From: Nitrososphaerota archaeon
GTDB lineage: Archaea > Thermoproteota > Nitrososphaeria > Nitrososphaerales > UBA57
Direction of reading: 5' to 3'
DNA length: 14,075 nt
Assembly: GCA_022572285.1 (NCBI GenBank)
Contig: JACZWF010000016.1
Coordinates: 1-14,075 of the forward strand
A model generated the notes under the pieces. The model was not told the origin of the DNA, searched no databases, and saw nothing but the letters and a program-made list of their open reading frames with translations. Positions 1 through 6,398 of this stretch are shown piece after piece (the stretch's first letter is position 1; each line of letters begins with the position of its first letter). A program made the position numbers and the translations under genes.

Positions 1-480
1 GACCAGAAGACCTTGGAACGCACCAGTTAATCCAAATATACTAAGAGTAAACAGAGCTGCAACAGCGTAAATACCATATGAGAGAAGACGATGTACTAAC
101 ACGCTAATATCGTGTGGAACTACTCTAACCTTTTCTATGAGCGTAGTATATATTTCATTCATGTTCCTAGCAACGAAGATCGAAACTGTCCAGAGGATTG
201 CTACCTGAATTACCCGAGAAATTAAGACATTTGTCTCTTGAATTTGTACCCAGACAGAAGGTATATCGAGTATCAAGATTACCACTGCGGTTGCCACTAG
301 GTATGTTCCATAGCTTTCTAGTTTACTAACTAGGAACCTCCTTGTGTCCTCTTTTCTTACGGTCTCACCTTGCCGGCGACTAATTAGTTGAGATATGGAC
401 CACGCGGCTGCGATTACTAACGCTGAGACTAGTAGCCTGCTTGTGAGATCGTTCAAGCCGGGGATGGCGATTAGTCCCAT
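1..480 (-). CDS. MscS-family mechanosensitive channel, N-terminal part (runs off the left edge)
   Basis: Reading the minus strand from the ATG at 480 gives 160 uninterrupted codons that run off the window edge, so the C-terminal part lies outside. The protein starts MGLIAIPGLNDL. Hydrophobic stretches lie near residues 14-34, 58-75, 92-104 and 132-160. The last residues, IFGLTGAFQGLLV, match the start of the pore-lining helix of archaeal MscS-type channels, which is rich in Gly and Ala. By family, such channels sit in the cytoplasmic membrane and open under tension to release solutes on osmotic downshock. The pore and the cytoplasmic beta domain are not visible. The ATG is preferred because a TATA-like box lies about 30 bases upstream. 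It could be a related small-channel family member; membrane protein is certain, MscS likely. Confidence 0.75.
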   Translation of the reverse strand, partial: MGLIAIPGLNDLTSRLLVSALVIAAAWSISQLISRRQGETVRKEDTRRFLVSKLESYGTYLVATAVVILILDIPSVWVQIQETNVLISRVIQVAILWTVSIFVARNMNEIYTTLIEKVRVVPHDISVLVHRLLSYGIYAVAALFTLSIFGLTGAFQGLLV

Positions 481-506
481 TCTATAAACGGTCGAAAGTT
501 ACTATA

Positions 507-516
507 CTATATTTAG
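507..516 (-). promoter_or_regulatory. TATA-like box of the MscS-type gene
   Basis: On the minus strand the sequence CTAAATATAG lies about 31 bases upstream of the ATG at 480. This is the usual archaeal TATA spacing for a transcript with a very short leader. It lies between the end of the decayed ppsA gene and the channel gene, so the channel probably has its own promoter. Confidence 0.5.
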
Positions 517-731
517 TATTCGAGGGAGCCTTTTCAACTTCTATCTCGACCCGGAAAGGAGGAGCTTTCGTTCTGCGCTGGCAACTATTCGCCTTGTTCT
601 GATCACAGCATCTGGGTTTACGCTTATACTGTCAATTCCTTCCTTAACCAGGAGCTCAGCGAAGTCTGGATGGATGGAAGGAGCCTGTCCACAAATAGAT
701 ATTGTAATCCCTTTTGTTCGTGCAGCTGAAA

Positions 732-741
732 GCGCGCGCGC
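732..741. repeat. Alternating GC tract at the 3'-side ppsA deletion junction
   Basis: Ten bases of alternating G and C sit exactly where PEP synthase similarity jumps from GVDR to the residues just before ICGQAPS. About 30-40 family residues are skipped here and the reading frame is kept. Confidence 0.85.
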
Positions 742-1131
742 TCTGTCCACTCCGAGTATGAGTTGTGTCAAGTCATTGCTTCCGATTGAGAAGCCATCAC
801 AAAGGTCAGCGAACTCCTCAGCTAGTAGAACTATGCTCGGAACCTCGGCCATTAGCCATATCTTGAAATCGTTCCCTCTCTCCAAGCCCTCCTCGGTCAT
901 TATCTATAACGCCCTCTTGACCTCCCATATCGTTCTGGCAAAGGGGAGCATCACCCAGACATTATTTAGACCGTCATCTCTAATGCTTTTTATCGCCTTA
1001 CATTCCAATCTAAATGCGGGCTCATACTTTGCGCTAACATATCTCGAAATACCTCTCCATCCTAACATGGGGTTTGATTCGGCTACCTCGTATTTCTCAC
1101 CACCCTTGAGCGATCTATATTCATTAGTCTT

Positions 1132-1143
1132 GCGCGCGCGCGC
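1132..1143. repeat. Alternating GC tract at the large ppsA deletion junction
   Basis: Twelve bases of alternating G and C sit exactly where PEP synthase similarity jumps from SSATAEDLP to KTNEYRSLKGG. Several hundred family residues are skipped here and the frame changes. Confidence 0.85.
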
Positions 1144-1577
1144 TGGCAGAAGGGAGATCTTCAGCTGTGGCACTGCTCCTTACGGCAACTTCAGGCTCAG
1201 CGAAACCATCTAACGCCAGTTTCTTGTATTCTCTTCGAACTCCGTCGATGAGATCATGAGACATTTCTGTGGCCTCTATCTGTTTTCTGATGTCTGCACT
1301 CCCAGTCTGGAGACTCTCTATTTTGCTCAAGTCGATCGAACTTAAGATATTGGCGATCTTTTCCTTGAGGGTATCAGTTTCCAACAATCTAGAATACGCC
1401 ATTGTTGTGATAGCGAATCCCGCAGGCACAGAAACACCTGCTCCAATCAACTCTCCTAGATTGGCGTTCTTACCTCCGACGAAGGAGGCATCCTTAAGCC
1501 TAACATTTTTCAGATCGGCCAGGATTGCTTCTTCCATGGTACTGGACGTTAGACAATACCGTGCCTAGAAGAAAAGC

Positions 1578-1853
1578 CTATTTGTTTTTTATATCTAACT
1601 CTGACGTGGGGTCGGCCGGATGGCTCATAGATTCGCCAAGGTCATCATTTAGGCTGAACGCGATCCTTCTCTTCCCTTCAGTTCTTCGTAGTTGTGAGCT
1701 GACTATTTCCAGCTTTTCCAACACGTCCATGTGGTCCATCACAGTAGAGTAGGCACTACCTACTTTCCCAGCAATTTCTTCCGCGGTCATCTCTGCTTCG
1801 GAAAGAGCCTCTAGGATCTTGACCCTTGTATCACAAGGAGTGACTATGAGCAT
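1578..1853 (-). CDS. Small winged-helix (ArsR-like) DNA-binding protein
   Basis: The 91-residue product starts MLIVTPCDTRVKILEAL. It continues through a helix-turn-helix: AEEIAGKVGSAYSTVMDHMDVL, read here as helix 2, turn and recognition helix. A wing (LRRTEGKRRIAFSL) follows, then a polar tail. This fits a one-domain winged-helix transcription regulator of the ArsR/MarR-like group common in archaea. No metal-binding Cys cluster is seen. The ATG at 1853 is preferred over in-frame ATGs at 1922 and 1934 because an AT-rich TATA-like stretch lies directly upstream of it and homology to the fold starts there. It lies 40 bases upstream of the ppsA remnant on the same strand, so it may once have controlled that gene; this is inference. 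The target is unknown. Confidence 0.7.
   Translation of the reverse strand: MLIVTPCDTRVKILEALSEAEMTAEEIAGKVGSAYSTVMDHMDVLEKLEIVSSQLRRTEGKRRIAFSLNDDLGESMSHPADPTSELDIKNK
1584..1596 (-). promoter_or_regulatory. TATA box of ppsA, inside the end of the upstream regulator gene
   Basis: The minus strand reads GATATAAAAAAC, a strong archaeal TATA box, about 50 bases before the ppsA ATG at 1537. This predicts a leader of about 25 bases. The box overlaps the last codons (DIKNK) of the winged-helix gene. The promoter appears intact although the gene it served is broken. Confidence 0.55.
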
Positions 1854-2032
1854 TTTATTTACTTTTATGATACAAAAACGCCCAAGCCTCGTTGATACCT
1901 CTTTAACCGAAAGGTTGGGCATGGTGGATGTCAAGATGGGAAGGTTATTAGATGTTATGGCCCTGTCCCCAAAATTTGGGTCTAGACCCGAATGGTAAGT
2001 AAGGTGTTACAGTTTTTTCTCTTTGTTCAACC

Positions 2033-2040
2033 CTAAAATA
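2033..2040 (+). promoter_or_regulatory. TATA-like box for the two small membrane-protein genes
   Basis: CTAAAATA lies about 29 bases upstream of the ATG at 2066, and no Shine-Dalgarno site precedes that ATG. The arrangement fits a leaderless transcript. A T-rich run (TTTTTTCTCTTTG, from 2011) lies just upstream. Confidence 0.5.
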
Positions 2041-2065
2041 CCTAATTCGCCAGAATTATGCCTAG

Positions 2066-2272
2066 ATGAATCGTCCTCTGCTCCTGTGGGGGGTCGTGAC
2101 GCTTATCTTTGGGATGATTTTTAATTTCCTCCTGTTTGAGCTCCAATTTGAGACTTTTAGGGAGGATCTTGAACCATGGCGCCTATTCGCTATCACATTG
2201 ACAATCACGGGAGGAATAGCAGCCCTGGGAGGGCTTATGTCACAGCGACTGATGTTTATACTGCGTAGGTAG
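2066..2272 (+). CDS. Small two-helix membrane protein of unknown function
   Basis: The 68-residue product has two predicted membrane helices. One covers about residues 5-25 (LLLWGVVTLIFGMIFNFLLF) and the other about 42-58 (FAITLTITGGIAALGGL). A charged loop (FREDLEPWR) separates them and the tail is basic (RR). I do not recognise the family. It is followed after 6 bases by a larger membrane protein gene on the same strand, so the two are probably co-transcribed and may act together. The start is supported by a TATA-like box about 29 bases upstream, giving a leaderless message. It ends with TAG. Confidence 0.65.
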   Translation: MNRPLLLWGVVTLIFGMIFNFLLFELQFETFREDLEPWRLFAITLTITGGIAALGGLMSQRLMFILRR

Positions 2273-2278
2273 GATACT

Positions 2279-2791
2279 ATGGAAAACGTTACCGAGGAAA
2301 AAGAGGCCGGATTTGCTTCCGAAAGAGCCGTGAAATATTTCTTCTTTCTTGCGCTCCTTAATGCCTTTGTTGCTGTAGTGCTTACTGTGCCTATCCTTTT
2401 ACCTCGGTTGGAGTTTCCCATCCTCTTGACAGAATGGCCTGGGATCTATATTGTCATCGCTTTTACCTCCTTCATTGTCGCTGGCGTTCTCGGGATGATT
2501 GCATGGTCATCGGGTTACTACTTAATTTGGAGAGTCTTTGGAATATCTAGGACCGGCAGAGACCTCATAGCAGCCCAAATAATACTCACTCAAGCTGGAA
2601 TATATGCGCTTACGATCTTCATGTATTGGGGCGGGTACGTTGGAGCTCATGCCTCCCATGAAGGCATTGCCATCATCTTTGTAGGCCAAATAATGGAATT
2701 TGCCGTTATTCCGAGTGCTTTGGGGATAGTTCTAATACTCCTGGGAACGATGACTGGTCTCCTTAATGTCCTGCTTATGCTAAAGAGATAA
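2279..2791 (+). CDS. Four-helix integral membrane protein of unknown function
   Basis: The 170-residue product has a short acidic N-terminus (MENVTEEKEAG). Hydrophobic segments then lie near residues 20-40, 55-82, 98-118 and 130-167, the last long enough for two helices. The loop before the last segment holds WGGYVGAHASHEG, with two His residues. These could bind metal or heme, but the sequence alone does not show this. I do not recognise the family. It lies 6 bases after the two-helix protein gene and probably shares its promoter. A hairpin lies between this gene and the convergent pop5 gene. Confidence 0.7.
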   Translation: MENVTEEKEAGFASERAVKYFFFLALLNAFVAVVLTVPILLPRLEFPILLTEWPGIYIVIAFTSFIVAGVLGMIAWSSGYYLIWRVFGISRTGRDLIAAQIILTQAGIYALTIFMYWGGYVGAHASHEGIAIIFVGQIMEFAVIPSALGIVLILLGTMTGLLNVLLMLKR

Positions 2792-2826
2792 TTGAAGGTC
2801 AGTATCGTCGCGAGTTCTTCACAACA

Positions 2827-2843
2827 AAGAGCAGCTAGCTCTT
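2827..2843. terminator. Inverted repeat between convergent genes
   Basis: A 6-bp perfect inverted repeat (AAGAGC and GCTCTT) flanks a 5-base loop. It sits in the gap between two converging genes, where it could help end transcription from either side. There is no strong T-run next to it, so its role as a terminator is uncertain. Confidence 0.35.
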
Positions 2844-2846
2844 AGT

Positions 2847-3143
2847 TCAGTCTGGGGCGGCGATCACCTCATCCCCCCCTATACCTCCTCGACCCCTAGA
2901 TTTAGCCTTTCTTGACCTCTTGAGCCCTTTTAGAGAACCTGATACTACAATAACTTCCATTCCGTCGGCTTCTAGGGCTTCGACTACATTTGACACCGAG
3001 TTGTGAGACGTGAGTAGAATCATCTCTCCTTTTTCTAATCTGATTATTTTGACTTTGTGACTCTTCAGATGGAATGTTCTAGGATCGAATGAGCCCTGCT
3101 GCTCCAACCGTATCTGAATGTATCGTTTCCTAAAGATGTGCAC
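2847..3143 (-). CDS. rnp2: RNase P protein component 2 (Pop5 family)
   Basis: The 98-residue product starts FRKRYIQIRLE after MHI. It carries the conserved C-terminal Pop5 pattern: LLTSHNSVSNVVEALEADG, then VIVVSGSLKGLKRSR. By family, Pop5 binds RNase P RNA with Rpp30 and takes part in 5'-end maturation of tRNA. The middle of the protein is shorter than in many archaeal Pop5 proteins, and the C-terminus is a basic, Gly-rich tail. The start is a GTG at 3143, six bases after the stop of the COG1325 gene, so the two are co-transcribed. The pairing with another RNA-processing protein supports the call. The assignment rests on recognised motifs, not an alignment. Confidence 0.68.
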   Translation of the reverse strand: MHIFRKRYIQIRLEQQGSFDPRTFHLKSHKVKIIRLEKGEMILLTSHNSVSNVVEALEADGMEVIVVSGSLKGLKRSRKAKSRGRGGIGGDEVIAAPD

Positions 3144-3149
3144 TCAAGC

Positions 3150-3632
3150 TCATTCCAAAAGGAGTTTCTGGCATCCTTGAACGGTAATCTCTCTCCCTCT
3201 CCTTGAGGTCTTGATCTTGACCTTGATTCTTATAGGATCTTTCTCATCAAGAATCAATTTTCCTAGCAGGAGCTCCTGCTTGTCTAGTCTTAGATAGAGA
3301 TTACCATCTGCGTCAAGATGGTTTTCTATCTCTTTCGCCAGAATCACTCTTTCACCCATTGCTAATCCTCTAACAATCTTCTTAAGTAGGGCTTCTGACT
3401 CTGCGTGACCAAGATGAACCTTCGTGATCTGAATTGGATTTCCGAAATGGCCATCCGCCTTCTTTTGTTCAAACATTTCCAACGGAACATCTAATCTCAT
3501 GGAAATACCCTCCAGAAGCTTCCTACTATCTTCGGTCGCGTGGATGAAGAAGCTAATCTCTCCTCGCCGAAATATCAATTCCTGATTTGATTGTTTATAC
3601 CCCACGAGTCCATAAGATAGGGTATTATTCAT
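3150..3632 (-). CDS. COG1325-type RNA-binding protein, predicted exosome-associated
   Basis: The 160-residue product has the family signature. ISFFIHATEDSRKLLEGI comes near the N-terminus, then KADGHFGNPIQ around residues 60-70. Near the end of the first two thirds comes LDADGNLYLRLDKQELLLGK, followed by a basic strand region (IRIKVKIKTSRRGR). By family, these archaeal proteins have an L5-like RNA-binding fold and have been predicted to act with the exosome, but the exact role is not settled. The ATG at 3632 adds about 25 poorly conserved residues before the domain. A TATAAACAATC stretch inside that extension leaves open a shorter product starting at a TTG closer to ISFF. It is divergent from kae1 and co-directional with pop5. 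Confidence 0.72.
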   Translation of the reverse strand: MNNTLSYGLVGYKQSNQELIFRRGEISFFIHATEDSRKLLEGISMRLDVPLEMFEQKKADGHFGNPIQITKVHLGHAESEALLKKIVRGLAMGERVILAKEIENHLDADGNLYLRLDKQELLLGKLILDEKDPIRIKVKIKTSRRGREITVQGCQKLLLE

Positions 3633-3671
3633 AAAGTTGTTCTTTCCATCCAGATTTGTGAATCCGTGGAG

Positions 3672-4676
3672 ATGAAACCCGCATTTCTTTCTTTGGGGAT
3701 AGAGTCAACAGCGCATACCTTTGGTGCGTCAATTGTAAGCTCTGATGGAAAAATTCTCTCCGATGTTAAGGATGTCTATAAACCCGCAACAGGATCAGGA
3801 ATACACCCAAGAGAGGCATCGAGGCACCACACAACTGTAGCTCATGCAGTCATCAGGGACGCATTAGAGAAAGGGAATATAAAATCTAGTGAAATTGAGA
3901 TTATCTCTTATTCTGCCGGACCAGGTCTGGGACCATGTCTGCGAGTCGGCGCCACAGTGGCACGGACTATTGCCCTTCATCTCAAGAGACCCCTAGTTCC
4001 TGTTAACCATGCTATCGGTCATATTGAGCTTGGATGTTTGACAACAGGGAGCTTGGATCCCGTCACCCTACTCGTGTCTGGAGGGCACACAATGATAACC
4101 GCTTATAATGCCCGAAAGTGGAGGGCGTTCGGAGAAACCCTAGATATCACTGCTGGGCAATTGCTCGATCAACTAGGGAGACATGTTGGGTACTCTTCAC
4201 CAGCAGGAGCGGTCATCGAAAGACTTGCGAAGGAGTCCTCTAGATATTTGAAGCTACCATACTCGGTTAAAGGAAATGACGTTTCACTCTCTGGAATTTT
4301 AACTGCCTCGAAGAGGCTGCTAGATCAGGGTGAGGGGATTAGAGACGTATGCTTTTCAGTTCAAGAAACCGCTTTTGCAATGCTCACGGAGGTTACTGAG
4401 AGAGCAATAGCTTTCCTAGAAAAGACTGAAGTTTTGCTTACTGGAGGAGTAGCTGCCAATTCGAGATTGACGGATATGCTAAGGAGTATGTGTGAAGAGC
4501 GCGGAGTCATATTCAGGGTAATCCCGAGGAACTATGCAGGGGATTGTGGTGCTCAAATAGCTTGGAGCGGAGCCCTCGCGTTTAGTTCGGGTGTTCAGGT
4601 TCCTGTAGAAAGTAGTTGGGTGAAACAGTCTTGGAGGTTTGACGGTGTAGAAGTACCTTGGAGAATCGTAAACTGA
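3672..4676 (+). CDS. kae1: KEOPS subunit Kae1, tRNA threonylcarbamoyladenosine synthase
   Basis: The 334-residue product covers the full Kae1/TsaD family. Metal-binding His residues are in NHAIGHIE (H113, H117) and the C-terminal metal Asp is in AGDCGAQIAW (D291). VSGGHT lies near 136-140 and LTGGVAANSRL near 257-266. By family it transfers threonylcarbamoyl to A37 of tRNAs that read ANN codons, within the KEOPS complex. The usual GDNGAMIAW box reads GDCGAQIAW here, with Asp kept. The ATG at 3672 is chosen over an in-frame GTG six bases earlier because family proteins begin very near LGIE. It overlaps bud32 by 19 bases, and pcc1 lies in the same cluster. The divergent promoter region with the COG1325 gene is only about 40 bases. 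Confidence 0.95.
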   Translation: MKPAFLSLGIESTAHTFGASIVSSDGKILSDVKDVYKPATGSGIHPREASRHHTTVAHAVIRDALEKGNIKSSEIEIISYSAGPGLGPCLRVGATVARTIALHLKRPLVPVNHAIGHIELGCLTTGSLDPVTLLVSGGHTMITAYNARKWRAFGETLDITAGQLLDQLGRHVGYSSPAGAVIERLAKESSRYLKLPYSVKGNDVSLSGILTASKRLLDQGEGIRDVCFSVQETAFAMLTEVTERAIAFLEKTEVLLTGGVAANSRLTDMLRSMCEERGVIFRVIPRNYAGDCGAQIAWSGALAFSSGVQVPVESSWVKQSWRFDGVEVPWRIVN

Positions 4677-5299
4677 TAAAAAGAGGTGCGGAGGCCGATC
4701 TCTACTCAACTGAATGGTTTGGAAGGCCGGCAATCTCAAAAGTCAGAATTAAGAAAAAGTATCGACGAAAGGAGATTGATAATTGGATTCGAGCGCATAG
4801 GACCCTGAGAGAAGCTCGCTTGATGTCAAAGGCTAGGTCAAATTGGGTCTCAACCCCGATAATATTTTTCGTCGACCCATTGCGCGGGGAGATAATTATG
4901 GAAGAAATCTTAGGAAGGAGGCTAAAGGAAGTAATGGAAGATATCAGCATTACAGAGCTGAAACGTACATTCTCAGGGATAGGTTCAATGATTGGACGCC
5001 TTCATAAAGATGGTATTATTCATGGGGACTTGACTACCTCAAATATGATCCTGTTTAATGGGATGGTATATCTTATTGATTTCGGCCTCTCGATTCAGAG
5101 TCAGAGGCTCGAAGATATGGGAATGGATTTGAGGCTTTTAAAGGGAGTTCTTTCTAGTGCTCACAGCCCGGTATTCAAGCAAGCCTACAAGTTCCTTATC
5201 GGAGGATATCGCACGTCTACAGGATCGAATGCCACTGAGCATGTCCTTCAAGTTGTTGAACAGATCGAAAGGAGAGGGAGATATGCCCGTGTTGACTAG
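4658..5299 (+). CDS. bud32: KEOPS subunit Bud32, atypical small kinase/ATPase
   Basis: The 213-residue product is a compact kinase-like protein. It opens with KLIKRGAEADLYS, followed by the basic signature KVRIKKKYRRKEID. REARLM supplies the Glu partner, IHGDLTTSNM (121-130) the catalytic loop, and IDFGLS (140-145) the DFG motif. By family it supports Kae1 in t6A synthesis by ATP hydrolysis. Many archaea carry Kae1-Bud32 fusions; here they are separate but overlapping genes. The start is a TTG inside the end of kae1, fixed because the GAEA nucleotide-binding strand begins at residue 10. The stop overlaps the next gene by 17 bases. The C-terminus does not show the basic tail typical of Bud32. 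Confidence 0.93.
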   Translation: MENRKLIKRGAEADLYSTEWFGRPAISKVRIKKKYRRKEIDNWIRAHRTLREARLMSKARSNWVSTPIIFFVDPLRGEIIMEEILGRRLKEVMEDISITELKRTFSGIGSMIGRLHKDGIIHGDLTTSNMILFNGMVYLIDFGLSIQSQRLEDMGMDLRLLKGVLSSAHSPVFKQAYKFLIGGYRTSTGSNATEHVLQVVEQIERRGRYARVD

Positions 5300-5864
5300 T
5301 TTCACACTTCACCTTGCCTCGAGTAGTATGAACAAGTTTGATGAGATGAGGTCGATAATGGAAGGCCATAATATTGATCTCCGAATCGCGGATATTAAGG
5401 GCGAAGAGATTCAAACCTTCAGTGTCCTGAAGGTGGCTGAACGGGCCGCAGAAACCATCGCGCAGAAGTTTCAGTCTCCACTAATTGTTGAAGATACAGG
5501 CCTTTATGTGCACTCTCTCTATGGTTTTCCTGGCTCCTCTGCTTCTTTCGTATATAGTACCTTAGGTCCAGGCGGGATCCTAAAATTACTCGAAGGCAGA
5601 GAGGATATGACAGCAGAATTTCATTCTGCGATTGTCTATGCAGAGGGAGGTAAGGTTTTGAAGAGATTTGTCGGTATTTCTGAGGGAAAGATCTCAAAGG
5701 AAATTAGAGGAAACCAAGGATTTGGCTTCGACCCAATTTTCATTCCTGAGGGTAGCGACAGGACTTTTGCTGAAATGACCAGAACAGAGAAGAATTTGAT
5801 ATCACACCGATCAAAGTCAAGTAAGATCCTTGCAGAATGGATATCAGGCCGACGCACTCGATAG
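5283..5864 (+). CDS. rdgB: XTP/dITP pyrophosphatase (Ham1/RdgB family)
   Basis: The 193-residue product carries the Ham1 family motifs: LASSSMNKFDEM near the start, VEDTGLYVHSLYGFPG near 60-75, GFGFDPIFIPEG near 150, and SHRSKS near the end. By family it hydrolyses non-canonical XTP, ITP and dITP to monophosphates, keeping them out of nucleic acids. The reading frame is open further upstream, but the ATG at 5283 is chosen because a GGAG site (5271-5274) lies 8 bases before it and homology starts right after. It overlaps the bud32 end by 17 bases, implying translational coupling. It ends with TAG at the expected length. Confidence 0.93.
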   Translation: MPVLTSFTLHLASSSMNKFDEMRSIMEGHNIDLRIADIKGEEIQTFSVLKVAERAAETIAQKFQSPLIVEDTGLYVHSLYGFPGSSASFVYSTLGPGGILKLLEGREDMTAEFHSAIVYAEGGKVLKRFVGISEGKISKEIRGNQGFGFDPIFIPEGSDRTFAEMTRTEKNLISHRSKSSKILAEWISGRRTR

Positions 5865-5914
5865 GCGCAACATTTATGTCAGCTGGAAAGGAGAAGATTA
5901 CGTACTGGTGAAAG

Positions 5915-6364
5915 ATGACTAGAATTCATTCTCACAGCCGCGGTAAATCCCAATCGTTGCGCCCGACTTCCCGGACTGCTCCCAGCTGGCTATCATATAG
6001 CACTGATGAAATTAGGGCGTTAATTATGAAGCTATCGAAAGAGGGTCTTGGGCCTAGTCTAATCGGCCTATCTTTGAGGGACCAGTATAGCATCCCCTCT
6101 GTTCGTGCAATTTTGGGTAAGAGTCTGAACTCGATTCTAAAGGAAAGCAATCTGGAAATGCCTACCCCTGAAGATCTCGATCACCTCGTTAGAAGAGCCG
6201 CGACCCTCCATAATCACCTTCGAACGCATCACGGCGATCGGAAAAACGTCCGGTCGCTGGAGCTTCTAGAAGCTAAGATTCATAGATTGTCAAAATATTA
6301 CAAGAGAGAGGGAGTTATTCCAGATAGTTGGAAGTACTCCGCAGTGGTGGCCCAGTTAACCTAG
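5915..6364 (+). CDS. rps15: 30S ribosomal protein S15, archaeal type (S15P/S13e)
   Basis: The 149-residue product has the archaeal/eukaryotic S15 layout. The N-terminal extension is MTRIHSHSRGKSQS. SWLSYSTDEIRALIMKLSKEG follows near 24-44 and GLSLRDQYSIPSVRAI near 51-66. The C-terminal rRNA-binding helices contain HHGDRKNVRSLELLEAKIHR. By family it binds 16S rRNA in the small subunit. GGTG lies 5 bases before the ATG. A TATA-like AACATTTATG about 40 bases upstream, just after the rdgB stop, may give it a promoter of its own inside the cluster. Downstream the order recJ-like, pcc1, serS follows on the same strand. Confidence 0.95.
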   Translation: MTRIHSHSRGKSQSLRPTSRTAPSWLSYSTDEIRALIMKLSKEGLGPSLIGLSLRDQYSIPSVRAILGKSLNSILKESNLEMPTPEDLDHLVRRAATLHNHLRTHHGDRKNVRSLELLEAKIHRLSKYYKREGVIPDSWKYSAVVAQLT

Positions 6365-6398
6365 AGTTACCACTCGAGGCCCTTGATCGAGGTGAGCA

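Larger units (their letters stand above)
541..1537 (-). pseudogene. ppsA: Decayed phosphoenolpyruvate synthase (pyruvate, water dikinase)
   Basis: Three pieces of one PEP synthase gene remain in order. Piece one (1537 to about 1144) has the nucleotide-binding start, with FVGGKNANLGEL and VAVRSSATAEDLP. Piece two (about 1131 to 742) has TNEYRSLKGGEKYE, NPMLGWRGISRY, LMAEVPS, SIGSNDLTQL and GVDR. Piece three (about 731 to 541) has ICGQAPS and SISVNPDAVI. By family, the intact enzyme is about 750-800 residues and makes PEP from pyruvate and ATP for gluconeogenesis. Several hundred codons between pieces one and two are gone, including the phosphohistidine domain, and the frame changes at that junction. 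About 30-40 codons are missing between pieces two and three. A TAG at 904-906 interrupts piece two in frame. The product cannot be active. The promoter upstream still looks intact. Confidence 0.92.

Noticed and set aside
674..1213. Plus-strand open frame across the ppsA region
   Set aside because: It is antisense to clear PEP synthase homology and shows no recognisable protein features.
3666..3671. GTG start for kae1 two codons before the chosen ATG
   Set aside because: The ATG at 3672 is closer to the family start and no ribosome site favours the GTG. The difference is two residues.
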